From: Thermoplasma acidophilum DSM 1728
Lineage (GTDB): Archaea; Thermoplasmatota; Thermoplasmata; Thermoplasmatales; Thermoplasmataceae
Length of the DNA stretch: 64,000 nucleotides
NCBI RefSeq assembly: GCF_000195915.1
Contig: NC_002578.1
Span: forward strand, 124,001-188,000
Reading direction: 5' to 3'
Shown: in pieces, positions 44,774 to 54,049 of the stretch
How the letters are laid out: each line of letters starts with the position of its first letter
How positions within the stretch are numbered: the stretch's first letter is position 1
The notes under the pieces: generated by a model
Database searches by the model: none
What the model was told of the DNA's origin: nothing
What the model saw: only the letters and a program-made list of their open reading frames with translations
Made by a program: the position numbers and the translations under genes

Positions 44774-45475
44774 ATGGAAGAGATAGAGTTCGATCTCGTT
44801 AATGATCTGCCGTTCTGCAGGCTCAGCAAGCTGTTCCCGGACGTGAGCTTCTACAGGTGGTGCAATTCTGCCGTGGATTATCTTGAATTCTACGGTAAGG
44901 ATGAGGATCTGAAGAAGGTAAGCGATTTTCTGCCAGAAATAGAGAAGGCGCTGAATACACACGTCATATACAGGACATCGAGGAATGGAAATCTCTCTGT
45001 AATGCTTGTTTGCAGATGCAATGCCTCGAATTCCACCATACGCAAGGCGGAATCAAAGAACCTGATGTGGAAGGCTCCGGTCTACTATCAGAATGGCCAC
45101 GAGAAGATTTCGCTGATATCACCAGTATCAGAAAATTTCCTCTCGATATTCGACGAGTTCGGAAGCATCGGCGATGCCAGGGTCATAAAGAAAGCAGAGA
45201 TAAAGCCAGAGCTGGTCAGGGATACATACACCGTCTCCATGTCAGAACTGCTCTCTGCGTTGACAACCAAGCAGCTAAAGTACCTGGTTAACGCATACCA
45301 CATGGGATACTTCGATACTCCAAAGAGAGTGCAGATAGGCGAGATGGCTAAGGAATTCGGCATCTCATATTCCACGCTGCAGGAACATCTTGAGAAGGCG
45401 GTAAACAGGATACTCAAGGGACTTGAGCCGTATCTTACCATCGACCTGCACATCCGCGGTGACAGGGAGGATTGA
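44774..45475 (+). CDS. Transcriptional regulator with bacterio-opsin activator HTH (HTH_10)
   Basis: 233 aa. The C-terminal 60 residues carry the HTH_10 domain: L-T-T-K-Q-L-K-Y-L-V-N-A-Y-H-M-G-Y-F-D-T-P-K-R, then A-K-E-F-G-I-S-Y-S-T-L-Q-E-H-L. The N-terminal 150 residues are an unrecognised alpha/beta sensor-like part with several Cys. The ATG at 44774 is 26 nt from the TATA box, while ATG 44753 overlaps it. Targets unknown; the divergent 86-aa gene is a candidate. Confidence 0.82.
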   Translation: MEEIEFDLVNDLPFCRLSKLFPDVSFYRWCNSAVDYLEFYGKDEDLKKVSDFLPEIEKALNTHVIYRTSRNGNLSVMLVCRCNASNSTIRKAESKNLMWKAPVYYQNGHEKISLISPVSENFLSIFDEFGSIGDARVIKKAEIKPELVRDTYTVSMSELLSALTTKQLKYLVNAYHMGYFDTPKRVQIGEMAKEFGISYSTLQEHLEKAVNRILKGLEPYLTIDLHIRGDRED

Positions 45476-45545
45476 TAGCTGGAAGCCATATATTCTGCAA
45501 GCTCGAGTTTTGCTGATGGGATATTCGCAAAATTGGGGAATAATA

Positions 45546-45554
45546 ATTTATATC
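45546..45554 (+). promoter_or_regulatory. TATA box of the thermopsin-like gene
   Basis: atttatatc lies about 31 nt upstream of GTG 45581 and inside the longer open frame that begins at TTG 45533. The longer start would place the promoter within the coding region, so the shorter start is preferred. Confidence 0.5.
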
Positions 45555-45580
45555 CTGTTTCATTTTACTTATCTACGTCA

Positions 45581-48577
45581 GTGAAGGTACTCGTCATATT
45601 TCTCTTGATCCTGTCTCTTATCGGATCCACGCTCTCGGCATTTCCTGTACAGCAGATGTCCGGGAATACTCATCAGAATGAATCGCAAATAAGCGCTTCA
45701 TCGCAAGCAGCCAACATCGTATCCAGAATCGGCAGCATCAACGTGAGCAGTCGCTACGAATTTCTTCCAAATTTCAACGCTGTAAGCGAGTATTCAGAAG
45801 ATGGGCACATCACGCTGACCTATGACAGCGCTCCGGCACCGATGGGTGTCGCTGATGTTGGCCTCTTCAATTCCAGTGGATCCATAACGCCATATTCTGT
45901 AAATACAACTGGCATAATGGGTGCCGTTGATCTGAACAGCACGCAGGTTTTTTACCTATATGATGATCAACCTTACAGTTTTGCGGTTCAGCTAAATGCA
46001 GTTGCGCATGATGTAGATCTATTCGGAAATTCGTCGTATTCATTTTGGGCGCAGAACGTGGTAATATATTCTACCAGAACGCACCAGTTGAGCTTCATAG
46101 ACAACGTATGGAATTTTTCAAGTCCAGCCTTCAACATGACCGCTAACGCCCTGCACGGAAATGGAAAGCTGGTCCCTGGCGTATTCTATTACGATATTGG
46201 GCCTACATTCAACATCTCATTCCCATTTTCTTTGAAATTGTATCTTAACTCTTCACTTGTGGGGGGAAATGATGCCATCTACTTTAACTACAGCATAGAG
46301 AACGGAAAGATTACGAAATCCGGTAGCTATGACGCAGTCACGTTTAACTCGTCGGGAAAAGCTTCTAGCCCTGCAAGATTCCTCATATCTGGTTATTCTC
46401 CATCCCCCGCGGGCCTGCTTTATGACGCGGAGCTTGCCATAACTGGGCCTGGTGGCGGAAGCAATGTCAACGTATACGGTATAAACGGTACTATGGGCCT
46501 ATACCTGTACAATTCGACATCGAAGGCCTTCAATACCGTAAGATCCGCATACGATGCAGGCGTTGATACAGGGGAAACTTCCTATGGGGTCGATGTCGGA
46601 TGGTATGGGAACATGGCAGATCTGCAGTCCGGTCCATCTCTCATCTACGGGCTGTGGAACGTTTCCAGTGGTATAGAGACGATATCAGGCACTGCAGAAC
46701 CTCAAAGCTACATTTTCGTAAGCAATGGCAAGCAGTTCAACAACTCAACCGCATCATGGGCACCCTATAGCGGAGCGCACTTCAGGTTCAAGCTGCCAAA
46801 GGGCAGTTATTCACTGGCTGTGCTGAGGAATCTTTATGCACCGGAATACATCAACGATGCCGGTACCTCGCCATCTTTGAATGGTACTTCGAAGACCGGC
46901 GATATATACGCACCGGTGGTGATCGAGAACTACAGCGATGCCCTTTATTATTCGCGTTCTGGCAATGGCAGCCAGATCAGCCCCTTCGTAATATCATTCG
47001 GCCAGACCGTCTCAGTTGATCCGCTGTTCGGCGTGCTGAATGATTACCTCTTTCCTGTATTCACTGGGCTGGCCATAATCAATACCTCATACCATATTGA
47101 TGTGGAGAATGCCAGCTCTTTCGAAATAACATACGGATCGCAGTACGATAGCATTCTGGCCAGCCACGGCCTGGGCAACACAAACTGGATGGGAATGATC
47201 CTGTACGGAACATCCAATGTATCGATAACAGGCGGCCTCAACATAACAGGATGGTTCCCAGAAACGATGAAGGGCTTCGTGGTAGCCAACCTTATGGTAT
47301 GGAACTCATCGAACGATCTCATAGCCGATAACGTATTCTATTCACTCCATGCATCAAGCTCAGATCTACAACCTCCTTACTACTCATCAGTTCTCATATA
47401 TGGAATGAACTCAACGCGTGCAAACAATACGGTCTGGGGAAATTATTTCCCTGACCAGTACGTCTCTGAAAATGGAAACGCAACAGTCGGCCTCTTCGTA
47501 GATTCATCCGGCAACCTGATCTACAACAACGCATTCACTCAATACGATATAGCATTTTCTCCGGATTTCAATATATATACAGATTCCAATGCCACGTATC
47601 ACGATAACTGGAATATATCATCAGTGGAGCCAATAAATTACACAATCAACGTAAATGGGTACAGCCTGAATGGGAGCATAGTTGGCGGTGGGTATGAGGG
47701 CGGAAATTACTGGGGTTCTCCCTTTATAACGCCGCCATGGAACGAGAGCGGTTACATAGATAGCGGATACGATTACCATCCACTTGTGTATTTCCTCTAT
47801 GAACTGTCTTTCGCGATCCATGGCCTTCCGGCAGGCACAAGCTGGGAGCTGGTTGCGGACGGCGTCTATTATGTTGGCTCCGGTCCATACATAAACATTA
47901 CAGAGTTCAATTTTGGAAACACAACCTATGCAGTTTTTCTGCCGCCAGGATATATAAGCAATGCATCAGGATATGCATATGCATACACTGATATGAGTAC
48001 GGTGAACGTATATGCACGACATGTTATGACCTACGGTATAGTGTTCCATGCAACAAACTATGTAAAGAATGAGACATGGTACCTAGATATAGCTGGAAGC
48101 CTCTACTCATCCACATCCCAGGATCTCACGGTCAGCCTGCCAAACGGGACGTATTCCTATTCAGTGTTCGCGCCTCCAAACAACTATACAGCCGTTTCAG
48201 GCTACGTTACGGTCAACGGGGTTTCCGAGATAGTCAACATAACATTTCCTGAACAGTTATACCGGGTTGTGATAAGAGAAACGGGGCTGCCTGCCGGATC
48301 CTCGTGGTATGTTGTTATAGATGGAAAGGCATACTATTCCAATGGAACAGAAATATCGATTTTGCTGCCAAACGGCAGATATTCGGTACAGTTTCCGAGC
48401 ATACCGGGATACAAGGCCTCACCCCAGCAGACCGCAATTCTTGTCAGTGATCAGCCGGTGCAGTACACTGAGGCGTACACCTCAAACGCCAACTATGATT
48501 ATTATCTTGGTGCGGGCATAATTATAGGAGCCATGATAACCGCGTTTGTCTTCTACATAGATCGCCGTAGGAGGTAA
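45581..48577 (+). CDS. Thermopsin-family (A5) acid protease-like surface protein with beta-helix and C-terminal anchor
   Basis: 998 aa from GTG 45581. A signal peptide M-K-V-L-V-I-F-L-L-I-L-S-L-I-G-S-T-L-S-A is followed by the thermopsin domain (about 80-420): A-P-M-G-V-A-D-V-G-L, F-A-V-Q-L-N-A-V and F-W-A-Q-N-V with I-D-N-V-W-N-F-S-S. Residues ~480-720 resemble a NosD-type right-handed beta-helix (N-V-S-I-T-G-G-L-N, A-N-N-T-V-W-G-N-Y-F). Three repeats around G-L-P-A-G-T/S-S-W follow, then one membrane helix and a D-R-R-R-R tail. Rich in N-glycosylation sites. Likely an outside, membrane-anchored protease or binding protein for acid habitats. Confidence 0.85.
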   Translation: MKVLVIFLLILSLIGSTLSAFPVQQMSGNTHQNESQISASSQAANIVSRIGSINVSSRYEFLPNFNAVSEYSEDGHITLTYDSAPAPMGVADVGLFNSSGSITPYSVNTTGIMGAVDLNSTQVFYLYDDQPYSFAVQLNAVAHDVDLFGNSSYSFWAQNVVIYSTRTHQLSFIDNVWNFSSPAFNMTANALHGNGKLVPGVFYYDIGPTFNISFPFSLKLYLNSSLVGGNDAIYFNYSIENGKITKSGSYDAVTFNSSGKASSPARFLISGYSPSPAGLLYDAELAITGPGGGSNVNVYGINGTMGLYLYNSTSKAFNTVRSAYDAGVDTGETSYGVDVGWYGNMADLQSGPSLIYGLWNVSSGIETISGTAEPQSYIFVSNGKQFNNSTASWAPYSGAHFRFKLPKGSYSLAVLRNLYAPEYINDAGTSPSLNGTSKTGDIYAPVVIENYSDALYYSRSGNGSQISPFVISFGQTVSVDPLFGVLNDYLFPVFTGLAIINTSYHIDVENASSFEITYGSQYDSILASHGLGNTNWMGMILYGTSNVSITGGLNITGWFPETMKGFVVANLMVWNSSNDLIADNVFYSLHASSSDLQPPYYSSVLIYGMNSTRANNTVWGNYFPDQYVSENGNATVGLFVDSSGNLIYNNAFTQYDIAFSPDFNIYTDSNATYHDNWNISSVEPINYTINVNGYSLNGSIVGGGYEGGNYWGSPFITPPWNESGYIDSGYDYHPLVYFLYELSFAIHGLPAGTSWELVADGVYYVGSGPYINITEFNFGNTTYAVFLPPGYISNASGYAYAYTDMSTVNVYARHVMTYGIVFHATNYVKNETWYLDIAGSLYSSTSQDLTVSLPNGTYSYSVFAPPNNYTAVSGYVTVNGVSEIVNITFPEQLYRVVIRETGLPAGSSWYVVIDGKAYYSNGTEISILLPNGRYSVQFPSIPGYKASPQQTAILVSDQPVQYTEAYTSNANYDYYLGAGIIIGAMITAFVFYIDRRRR

Positions 48578-48584
48578 AGACATT

Positions 48585-49145
48585 TCACAATCTTTTGCCG
48601 GTTAATTCAACGATCATCGACACCGAGAGAATGTCCTCAAGTACGCTGTTTGATCTCGAAGACAGGAAGTAAAGGTGGTTGTTGTTGCCCTGAGGATCGA
48701 TCATGGCAAAGAAAGATCGCATAAACTCCCTAGTGAGATCTGGATTGGGGCCATTGAAGTCGAATATCATGAGCCTGTCATATCCAACCAAGAATATATT
48801 TATACCTCGGAATGAGGCTTCTTCTCCGAATATCTCTGATGCAAGCTGGTGCCCGAGATTCCTAGATCTCTGAACGCTCCCAACGATCATCTTTGAGAAG
48901 TCAGCTATCTCAAAAAGATCTGTGTCTGGGACCTCCACCGCTATTCGGTTGGCCATCCTGCCATGGCCTTGGGTGTATATTATTATTTTCCTTCCATAGA
49001 TTTCCCTGATCAGATCGGTGGCGGAGCGCTCCATATCGGCGTCGCTTCGATATTTCATCATAACTATATTACCGCTTTTGTTTCTGATCACGTTATTCCT
49101 CTGGATTGTTCTACGGCTTTGGCATATTAATCTTATTCTCCGCAC
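48585..49145 (-). CDS. Hypothetical soluble protein
   Basis: Up to 186 aa, but the first 28 or so residues are very basic and unlike a folded start; ATG 49061 or 49058 (M-M-K-Y-R-S-D) would give about 157 aa. The body alternates strands and helices (K-I-I-I-Y-T-Q-G-H-G-R-M-A, R-G-I-N-I-F-L-V-G-Y-D-R-L-M-I-F-D-F). I do not recognise the family. It converges on the thermopsin-like gene with 7 bp between stops and is divergent from citrate synthase. Confidence 0.6.
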   Translation of the reverse strand: MRRIRLICQSRRTIQRNNVIRNKSGNIVMMKYRSDADMERSATDLIREIYGRKIIIYTQGHGRMANRIAVEVPDTDLFEIADFSKMIVGSVQRSRNLGHQLASEIFGEEASFRGINIFLVGYDRLMIFDFNGPNPDLTREFMRSFFAMIDPQGNNNHLYFLSSRSNSVLEDILSVSMIVELTGKRL

Positions 49146-49295
49146 GGATCGGACTTCGCTATTCTTGCCGATTGGGTCTAAATAGTATATTTTTAATCTA
49201 TTTATTTGAATATTAAAATATGTATACCGATCCCAAAATTATACGACGAAATTTCAAATAGCGTTAAAAGATATCATATATGTAGAGGTGTATTA

Positions 49296-50453
49296 ATGCC
49301 AGAAACTGAAGAAATTAGCAAAGGGCTTGAGGATGTCAATATAAAGTGGACAAGGCTCACGACCATCGACGGAAATAAGGGAATCCTGCGATACGGGGGC
49401 TATTCTGTCGAAGATATAATTGCCTCTGGGGCACAGGATGAGGAGATCCAGTATCTGTTCCTGTATGGGAACCTTCCAACTGAACAGGAGCTCAGAAAAT
49501 ACAAGGAAACCGTCCAGAAGGGTTATAAGATACCAGATTTTGTCATAAACGCCATAAGGCAGCTGCCAAGGGAATCGGATGCTGTGGCAATGCAGATGGC
49601 CGCGGTTGCAGCCATGGCAGCATCGGAGACAAAGTTCAAGTGGAACAAGGATACGGACAGAGACGTTGCAGCAGAAATGATCGGCAGGATGTCAGCGATA
49701 ACCGTGAACGTGTACAGGCACATAATGAACATGCCGGCCGAGCTTCCGAAACCATCAGACAGCTACGCTGAGAGCTTCCTGAACGCTGCGTTTGGAAGGA
49801 AGGCAACAAAGGAAGAGATAGACGCCATGAATACGGCACTGATTCTCTACACAGACCATGAGGTGCCTGCATCTACCACGGCAGGCTTGGTCGCGGTATC
49901 AACCCTCTCAGACATGTACTCCGGCATAACTGCAGCTCTTGCGGCCCTCAAGGGTCCGCTGCATGGCGGTGCAGCTGAGGCAGCAATAGCGCAGTTCGAT
50001 GAGATAAAGGATCCCGCCATGGTGGAGAAGTGGTTCAACGACAACATAATAAACGGAAAGAAGAGACTCATGGGCTTCGGCCACAGGGTATACAAGACCT
50101 ACGATCCAAGGGCAAAGATATTCAAGGGCATCGCTGAGAAACTCTCCAGCAAGAAGCCAGAGGTGCACAAGGTATATGAGATCGCCACGAAGCTTGAAGA
50201 CTTTGGCATCAAGGCATTCGGTTCAAAGGGCATATATCCGAACACGGATTACTTCTCCGGAATAGTATACATGTCCATAGGATTCCCGCTGAGGAACAAC
50301 ATATACACGGCGCTCTTCGCGCTATCCAGGGTTACAGGGTGGCAGGCACACTTCATAGAGTACGTGGAGGAACAGCAGAGACTGATTAGGCCGAGAGCCG
50401 TTTACGTCGGTCCTGCAGAGAGAAAGTACGTACCCATCGCTGAAAGAAAGTGA
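49296..50453 (+). CDS. gltA: Citrate synthase
   Basis: 385 aa. Condenses acetyl-CoA and oxaloacetate to citrate. The active-site residues are in G-P-L-H-G-G-A, G-F-G-H-R-V-Y and P-N-T-D-Y-F-S-G; C-terminal R-P-R-A-V-Y-V-G-P is typical. I recognise the protein as the well-studied Thermoplasma acidophilum enzyme, which starts M-P-E-T-E-E. ATG 49296 is preferred over the open frame back to 49206. It has both a TATA-like gatatcatatatg around 49269-49281 and an agaggtg ribosome-binding-type sequence 8 nt before ATG. Confidence 0.98.
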   Translation: MPETEEISKGLEDVNIKWTRLTTIDGNKGILRYGGYSVEDIIASGAQDEEIQYLFLYGNLPTEQELRKYKETVQKGYKIPDFVINAIRQLPRESDAVAMQMAAVAAMAASETKFKWNKDTDRDVAAEMIGRMSAITVNVYRHIMNMPAELPKPSDSYAESFLNAAFGRKATKEEIDAMNTALILYTDHEVPASTTAGLVAVSTLSDMYSGITAALAALKGPLHGGAAEAAIAQFDEIKDPAMVEKWFNDNIINGKKRLMGFGHRVYKTYDPRAKIFKGIAEKLSSKKPEVHKVYEIATKLEDFGIKAFGSKGIYPNTDYFSGIVYMSIGFPLRNNIYTALFALSRVTGWQAHFIEYVEEQQRLIRPRAVYVGPAERKYVPIAERK

Positions 50454-50583
50454 AAACACTTTTCTCAAATTTTTATTAATATATTTTATATACAACGGCG
50501 CTTGTTGTGGAAATTTCGATTAGCGATGGTCTGTGTTTTCGGATCCCGATCAAATTTTTTATAAGTGCTGATGATACTACGCA

Positions 50584-51878
50584 GTGGTGTTCTTCCGCCT
50601 GTTGATCGCAGCTGCAGTTTTTGCCTTTACACTCATCCTTGTGATCATCAGGCCATGGAGACTGGATATAGGCTATTCCGCGATCATAGGCGCCATAATA
50701 TCGATAGCTCTTGGCTCTCAACACCTGTTGACATAATCAAGGTCTGGGGCATAATCTGGAATCCCACCTTCACCTTCGTTGCCATAATAATAATGTCCCT
50801 TGTTTTCGATTATTCCGGTTTTTTCGAGTACTACGCCATAAGGATATCGAAGATGGCTGGCGGAAACGGCCTGAAGCTCTTCGTCTTCATAGTGCTGCTT
50901 GGATCGGCCATATCGGCCTTCTTTGCAAATGACGGCACTGCACTGGTTCTTACGCCAATAGTATCGGCCATAACCGCTAGGACCGGCATGGACAAAAGGC
51001 GGGCACTTGCTTTCGTCATGGCAACAGGTTTTATAGCTGATTCCTCCAGCCTGCCCTTCATAATAAGCAACCTCGTCAACATAATAGGGGCAGGGTACTT
51101 TGGCGTATCATTTGCACAGTACGCGGAAACCATGATCGTTCCAGACATAGTCAGCATAATGGCCAGCCTTGGCGTACTGATCCTCATCTACAGGAAGGAA
51201 GCATCGGTTGAATACAGCACAGAGGATGTGGGCGATGAGAACAGGGTCATAGTGGACAGCCGAATATTCAGGCTGGCTTTGCCATTCATAGCCATCGTTG
51301 TACTTGCTTACTTCCTCTCCAGCCTGGACAGCATACCGGTGAGCTTCATTGCACTTCCAGCCGCATTGACCGTGCTCTACATTGCAAGGGTCAATGGCAA
51401 GATAAATACAGGCCTTGTTCTTAGAGAGGCGCCATGGCAGATCGTCCTCTTCTCGCTGGGTATGTACGTGGTAGTTTACGGTTTTGGAAATGCCGGCCTC
51501 ACTGATCTCATAACCGATCTTATGCGTTCACTGATGTCGCTGGGAAATCCGGCGTATACTCTTCTGGGCGGGTTGTTTTTTGGCTTTCTTGCCGGGGCTA
51601 TGAACAATCTGCCGTCCACGATGATGGGCGTCCTCACGGTATCCAGTCTCAGTGGTAACAGGTTCCTGCTTTATGCAAACGTAATAGGAAATGACATAGG
51701 CCCGAAGTTCACGCCGATAGGTTCTCTGGCAACTCTCCTGTGGATGTACACGCTCAGGCGGAAGCATGGAATAGAGGTAACGCCGCTCTATTACATGAAG
51801 ATAGGCTTCATCGCAGCGCTCCCAGTTCTGGTTGTGACGCTCCTTTCACTTTATGCGGTGGTATCCCTAGGCCTTTAA
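50584..51878 (+). CDS. arsB: ArsB/NhaD-type anion or arsenite transporter with an internal frameshift
   Basis: Two frames together make one transporter. From GTG 50584 (or 50587) frame A reads F-F-R-L-L-I-A-A-A-V-F then R-P-W-R-L-D-I-G-Y-S-A-I-I-G-A-I-I-S-I-A-L-G-S, the expected N-terminus, and stops at TAA 50734. The other frame, shifted by -1, continues with T-P-V-D-I-I-K-V-W-G-I-I-W-N-P-T-F-T-F (from about 50715) to 51878. Later A-F-F-A-N-D-G-T-A-L-V-L-T-P and M-N-N-L-P-S-T are family motifs. TATA tttttataa (50556-50564) is 24-27 nt before the start. Either a true mutation or a sequencing error; no slippery site was seen. Confidence 0.75.
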
Positions 51879-51913
51879 AAAATGAAAAAATTGTTTATGG
51901 ATTCTTTTACTTT

Positions 51914-52873
51914 TCAGAATGAGGATGGCGCAGGATTGTCGGCCAGCTGTATCGGGAATGATGGAATGCTGACGGTGGTATTGTACACTTCATCAATGAG
52001 CCACTGGACTGCGTACACTGATCTGAAGGCCGGCTGGTTGAAGTAGTTATCATCGAATATTGTGAAATAGGTGCCATTCTTGTAAGCATTTGTCTGATCG
52101 AATGGATCTGTTTTCATCACAGATGAGTTGACGTACTGATCCAGCAGTATTATATCCGGCGAATCGTTGAGTATCACCGATCCAGGTACCGTATAATATC
52201 CAGTTTCGTTTGCTATGTTGCGCAGATCCGCTATGTTGAAGAAATCGTTTATGAACGTCTGATTGCCGGCAGTCCAGTAACCGCCCTCAGTGCTGAGCAG
52301 GTAGAAGATGCTCATCCTCTTTCCATCGGAAAGCCTCGTGGCGTTCTGGTGAAGGTAAGTCAGCGATGTCTGCATCCAGTGCACTATCTCAGTTGCGTTG
52401 TTCTGCGTTCCAGTTATATTTCCTAGCTCGAGGATCTGCTGCTCTATCTGCGTAAAGTTATCCTGTCCAACCTCTATTACAGGTATCCCCATATCCAGTA
52501 TTTTCGTTATGACGTTCTGCGGATAGTATGAAGGTATTGTTATGACCGCCTGCGGAGAGACGTTCAGCAGCTCTTCATAGTTGACCGTATCCAGCTCACC
52601 GACAATTGGAACGCTCAGATTTTTTGGATAGGTGGTGTAGGTGCTGATGCCAACCAGATCCTTTTCAGCGCCAAGTGCGTAAAGGTTAACCGTTATGCTT
52701 GGCAGCAGCGAAACTATCCTTGTGAGCGGATGGGTGAATGGAAGCTTTGCATTTGGTGCGTATACCTGGGCTACGTCATTTGTGCCTATGCCCTCCTTAT
52801 AGTAGAAGTATGATACACCTGCCACGACCACCACTATTATTATGGCTATGGCCAGAACCGAGTTTCTGTTCAT
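51914..52873 (-). CDS. ABC transporter substrate-binding protein, cobalamin/siderophore (BtuF) type
   Basis: 319 aa. An N-terminal hydrophobic helix (I-A-I-I-I-V-V-V-V-A-G-V) anchors it outside the membrane. R-I-V-S-L-L-P-S-I-T-V-N-L-Y-A-L-G and L-V-G-I-S-T-Y-T are the conserved opening of TroA/BtuF-like proteins, and the rest fits a two-lobe helical-backbone binding protein. ATG 52873 has GGTGA 10 nt upstream and a TATA-like box near 52913-52923, so it is preferred over ATG 52909. It is divergent from the permease gene; no lipobox Cys. Ligand (B12 or Fe-siderophore) undetermined. Confidence 0.85.
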   Translation of the reverse strand: MNRNSVLAIAIIIVVVVAGVSYFYYKEGIGTNDVAQVYAPNAKLPFTHPLTRIVSLLPSITVNLYALGAEKDLVGISTYTTYPKNLSVPIVGELDTVNYEELLNVSPQAVITIPSYYPQNVITKILDMGIPVIEVGQDNFTQIEQQILELGNITGTQNNATEIVHWMQTSLTYLHQNATRLSDGKRMSIFYLLSTEGGYWTAGNQTFINDFFNIADLRNIANETGYYTVPGSVILNDSPDIILLDQYVNSSVMKTDPFDQTNAYKNGTYFTIFDDNYFNQPAFRSVYAVQWLIDEVYNTTVSIPSFPIQLADNPAPSSF

Positions 52874-52981
52874 GGATTTCACCAAATTAATTTTAGTTTC
52901 CGTAAACATACTTCAATATATTAAGATGGCGATCTTTATTATGGTGAAATGGATTTAAGTAACATAAAGGGGGATTAATTG

Positions 52982-54040
52982 GTGTTCTCTGATATAAGGT
53001 ACCACGGTAAGGCCCTGAGGGTCCCAGTCGCAGTGTCTAGCATTGTCCTCCTTATACTGGTATCAATCGTATCTCTGGGCATAGGCAGCATATCAATATC
53101 CATCAGGCGAACAGGCGAGATAATATGGGATCAGATTCCGTTTCTATCATCAATACACCATTTTGCGGTTCCGGAAAGTGATTATCTTATCATAACGGAA
53201 TTGAGAGAGCCGCAGATCGTTGGAGCGATAATAGTGGGTTCCACCCTTGCAGTTGGTGGATCCGTCGTGCAGAGCATATTCAGGAATCCGATAACCGAAC
53301 CATACATAATAGGCATATCCAGTGGCGCAGCGCTGGGTGCTGTGCTGAGCATAGCTCTTTCGCTTTCATTTCTTGGATATTACACTCTTGAGATCAACGC
53401 ATTCCTCTTCAGCACAATTACGGTTGCGATCGTTTACCTCATATCCTACAGGCATGGAAGGGCCCCACCAACATTTCTTCTCCTGATAGGCATATCGCTC
53501 TCATTTTTCTCATCATCCATAGTTTCCTTCATAATATTCTCAGACGTTAACCTTGCAGGCAGCGAGTATTTCTGGCTTCTCGGTTCTATAGAAACCATAA
53601 GCTGGTCGGAGATCATTGCGCTCATACCAATAGTCCTGTTCTCCTCTATCGGCATATACCTGCTCAGAAACGAACTTGACGCACTCCAGATGGGTGATGA
53701 GCATGCACACTCAATCGGTGTCAACGTTGAGAGAACCAGGGCAATACTTATAGCCCTGGTTACGCTCAGCACTTCCGCCGTGGTATCCGTTTCAGGCCTG
53801 ATAGGGTTTGTCGGCCTCATCATGCCTCACGTGTCAAGGCTCGTCTATGGTGGATCGAACAGATATGTGATACCTACATCCGCGGTATTCGGTTCGATTT
53901 TCCTCATGGCAGCGAACGACATATCGAAGGTAATAATTCATGGCGAGGTCATACCGATAGGCATAGTCACCGGAATAATCGGCGTCCCGGTTTTCATCTA
54001 CCTGCTTGGAAAGATGGCAAAGGGTTCCTATGTCCAGTGA
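52982..54040 (+). CDS. ABC transporter permease, FecCD/BtuC family
   Basis: About 352 aa with ten membrane segments. L-R-E-P-Q-I-V-G-A-I-I-V-G-S-T-L-A-V-G-G after the second, I-F-R-N-P-I-T-E-P-Y-I-I-G-I-S-S-G-A and G-L-I-G-F-V-G-L-I-M-P-H are family landmarks; the last is the ATPase-docking loop. GTG 52982 is 25 nt below TATA atttaagta (52953-52961), preferred over TTG 52979. No ATPase gene is nearby, so the energising subunit must be elsewhere in the genome. Confidence 0.9.
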   Translation: MFSDIRYHGKALRVPVAVSSIVLLILVSIVSLGIGSISISIRRTGEIIWDQIPFLSSIHHFAVPESDYLIITELREPQIVGAIIVGSTLAVGGSVVQSIFRNPITEPYIIGISSGAALGAVLSIALSLSFLGYYTLEINAFLFSTITVAIVYLISYRHGRAPPTFLLLIGISLSFFSSSIVSFIIFSDVNLAGSEYFWLLGSIETISWSEIIALIPIVLFSSIGIYLLRNELDALQMGDEHAHSIGVNVERTRAILIALVTLSTSAVVSVSGLIGFVGLIMPHVSRLVYGGSNRYVIPTSAVFGSIFLMAANDISKVIIHGEVIPIGIVTGIIGVPVFIYLLGKMAKGSYVQ

Positions 54041-54049
54041 TTTCTCGGA

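Noticed and set aside
50565-50715. N-terminus of the ArsB-like ORF in its main frame
   Set aside because: The Cys/His/Arg-rich sequence is not membrane-like; the real N-terminal helix is in the frame from 50584.
50700-50740. Programmed -1 frameshift in arsB
   Set aside because: No slippery heptamer or clear downstream structure is seen, so mutation or sequencing error is more likely.
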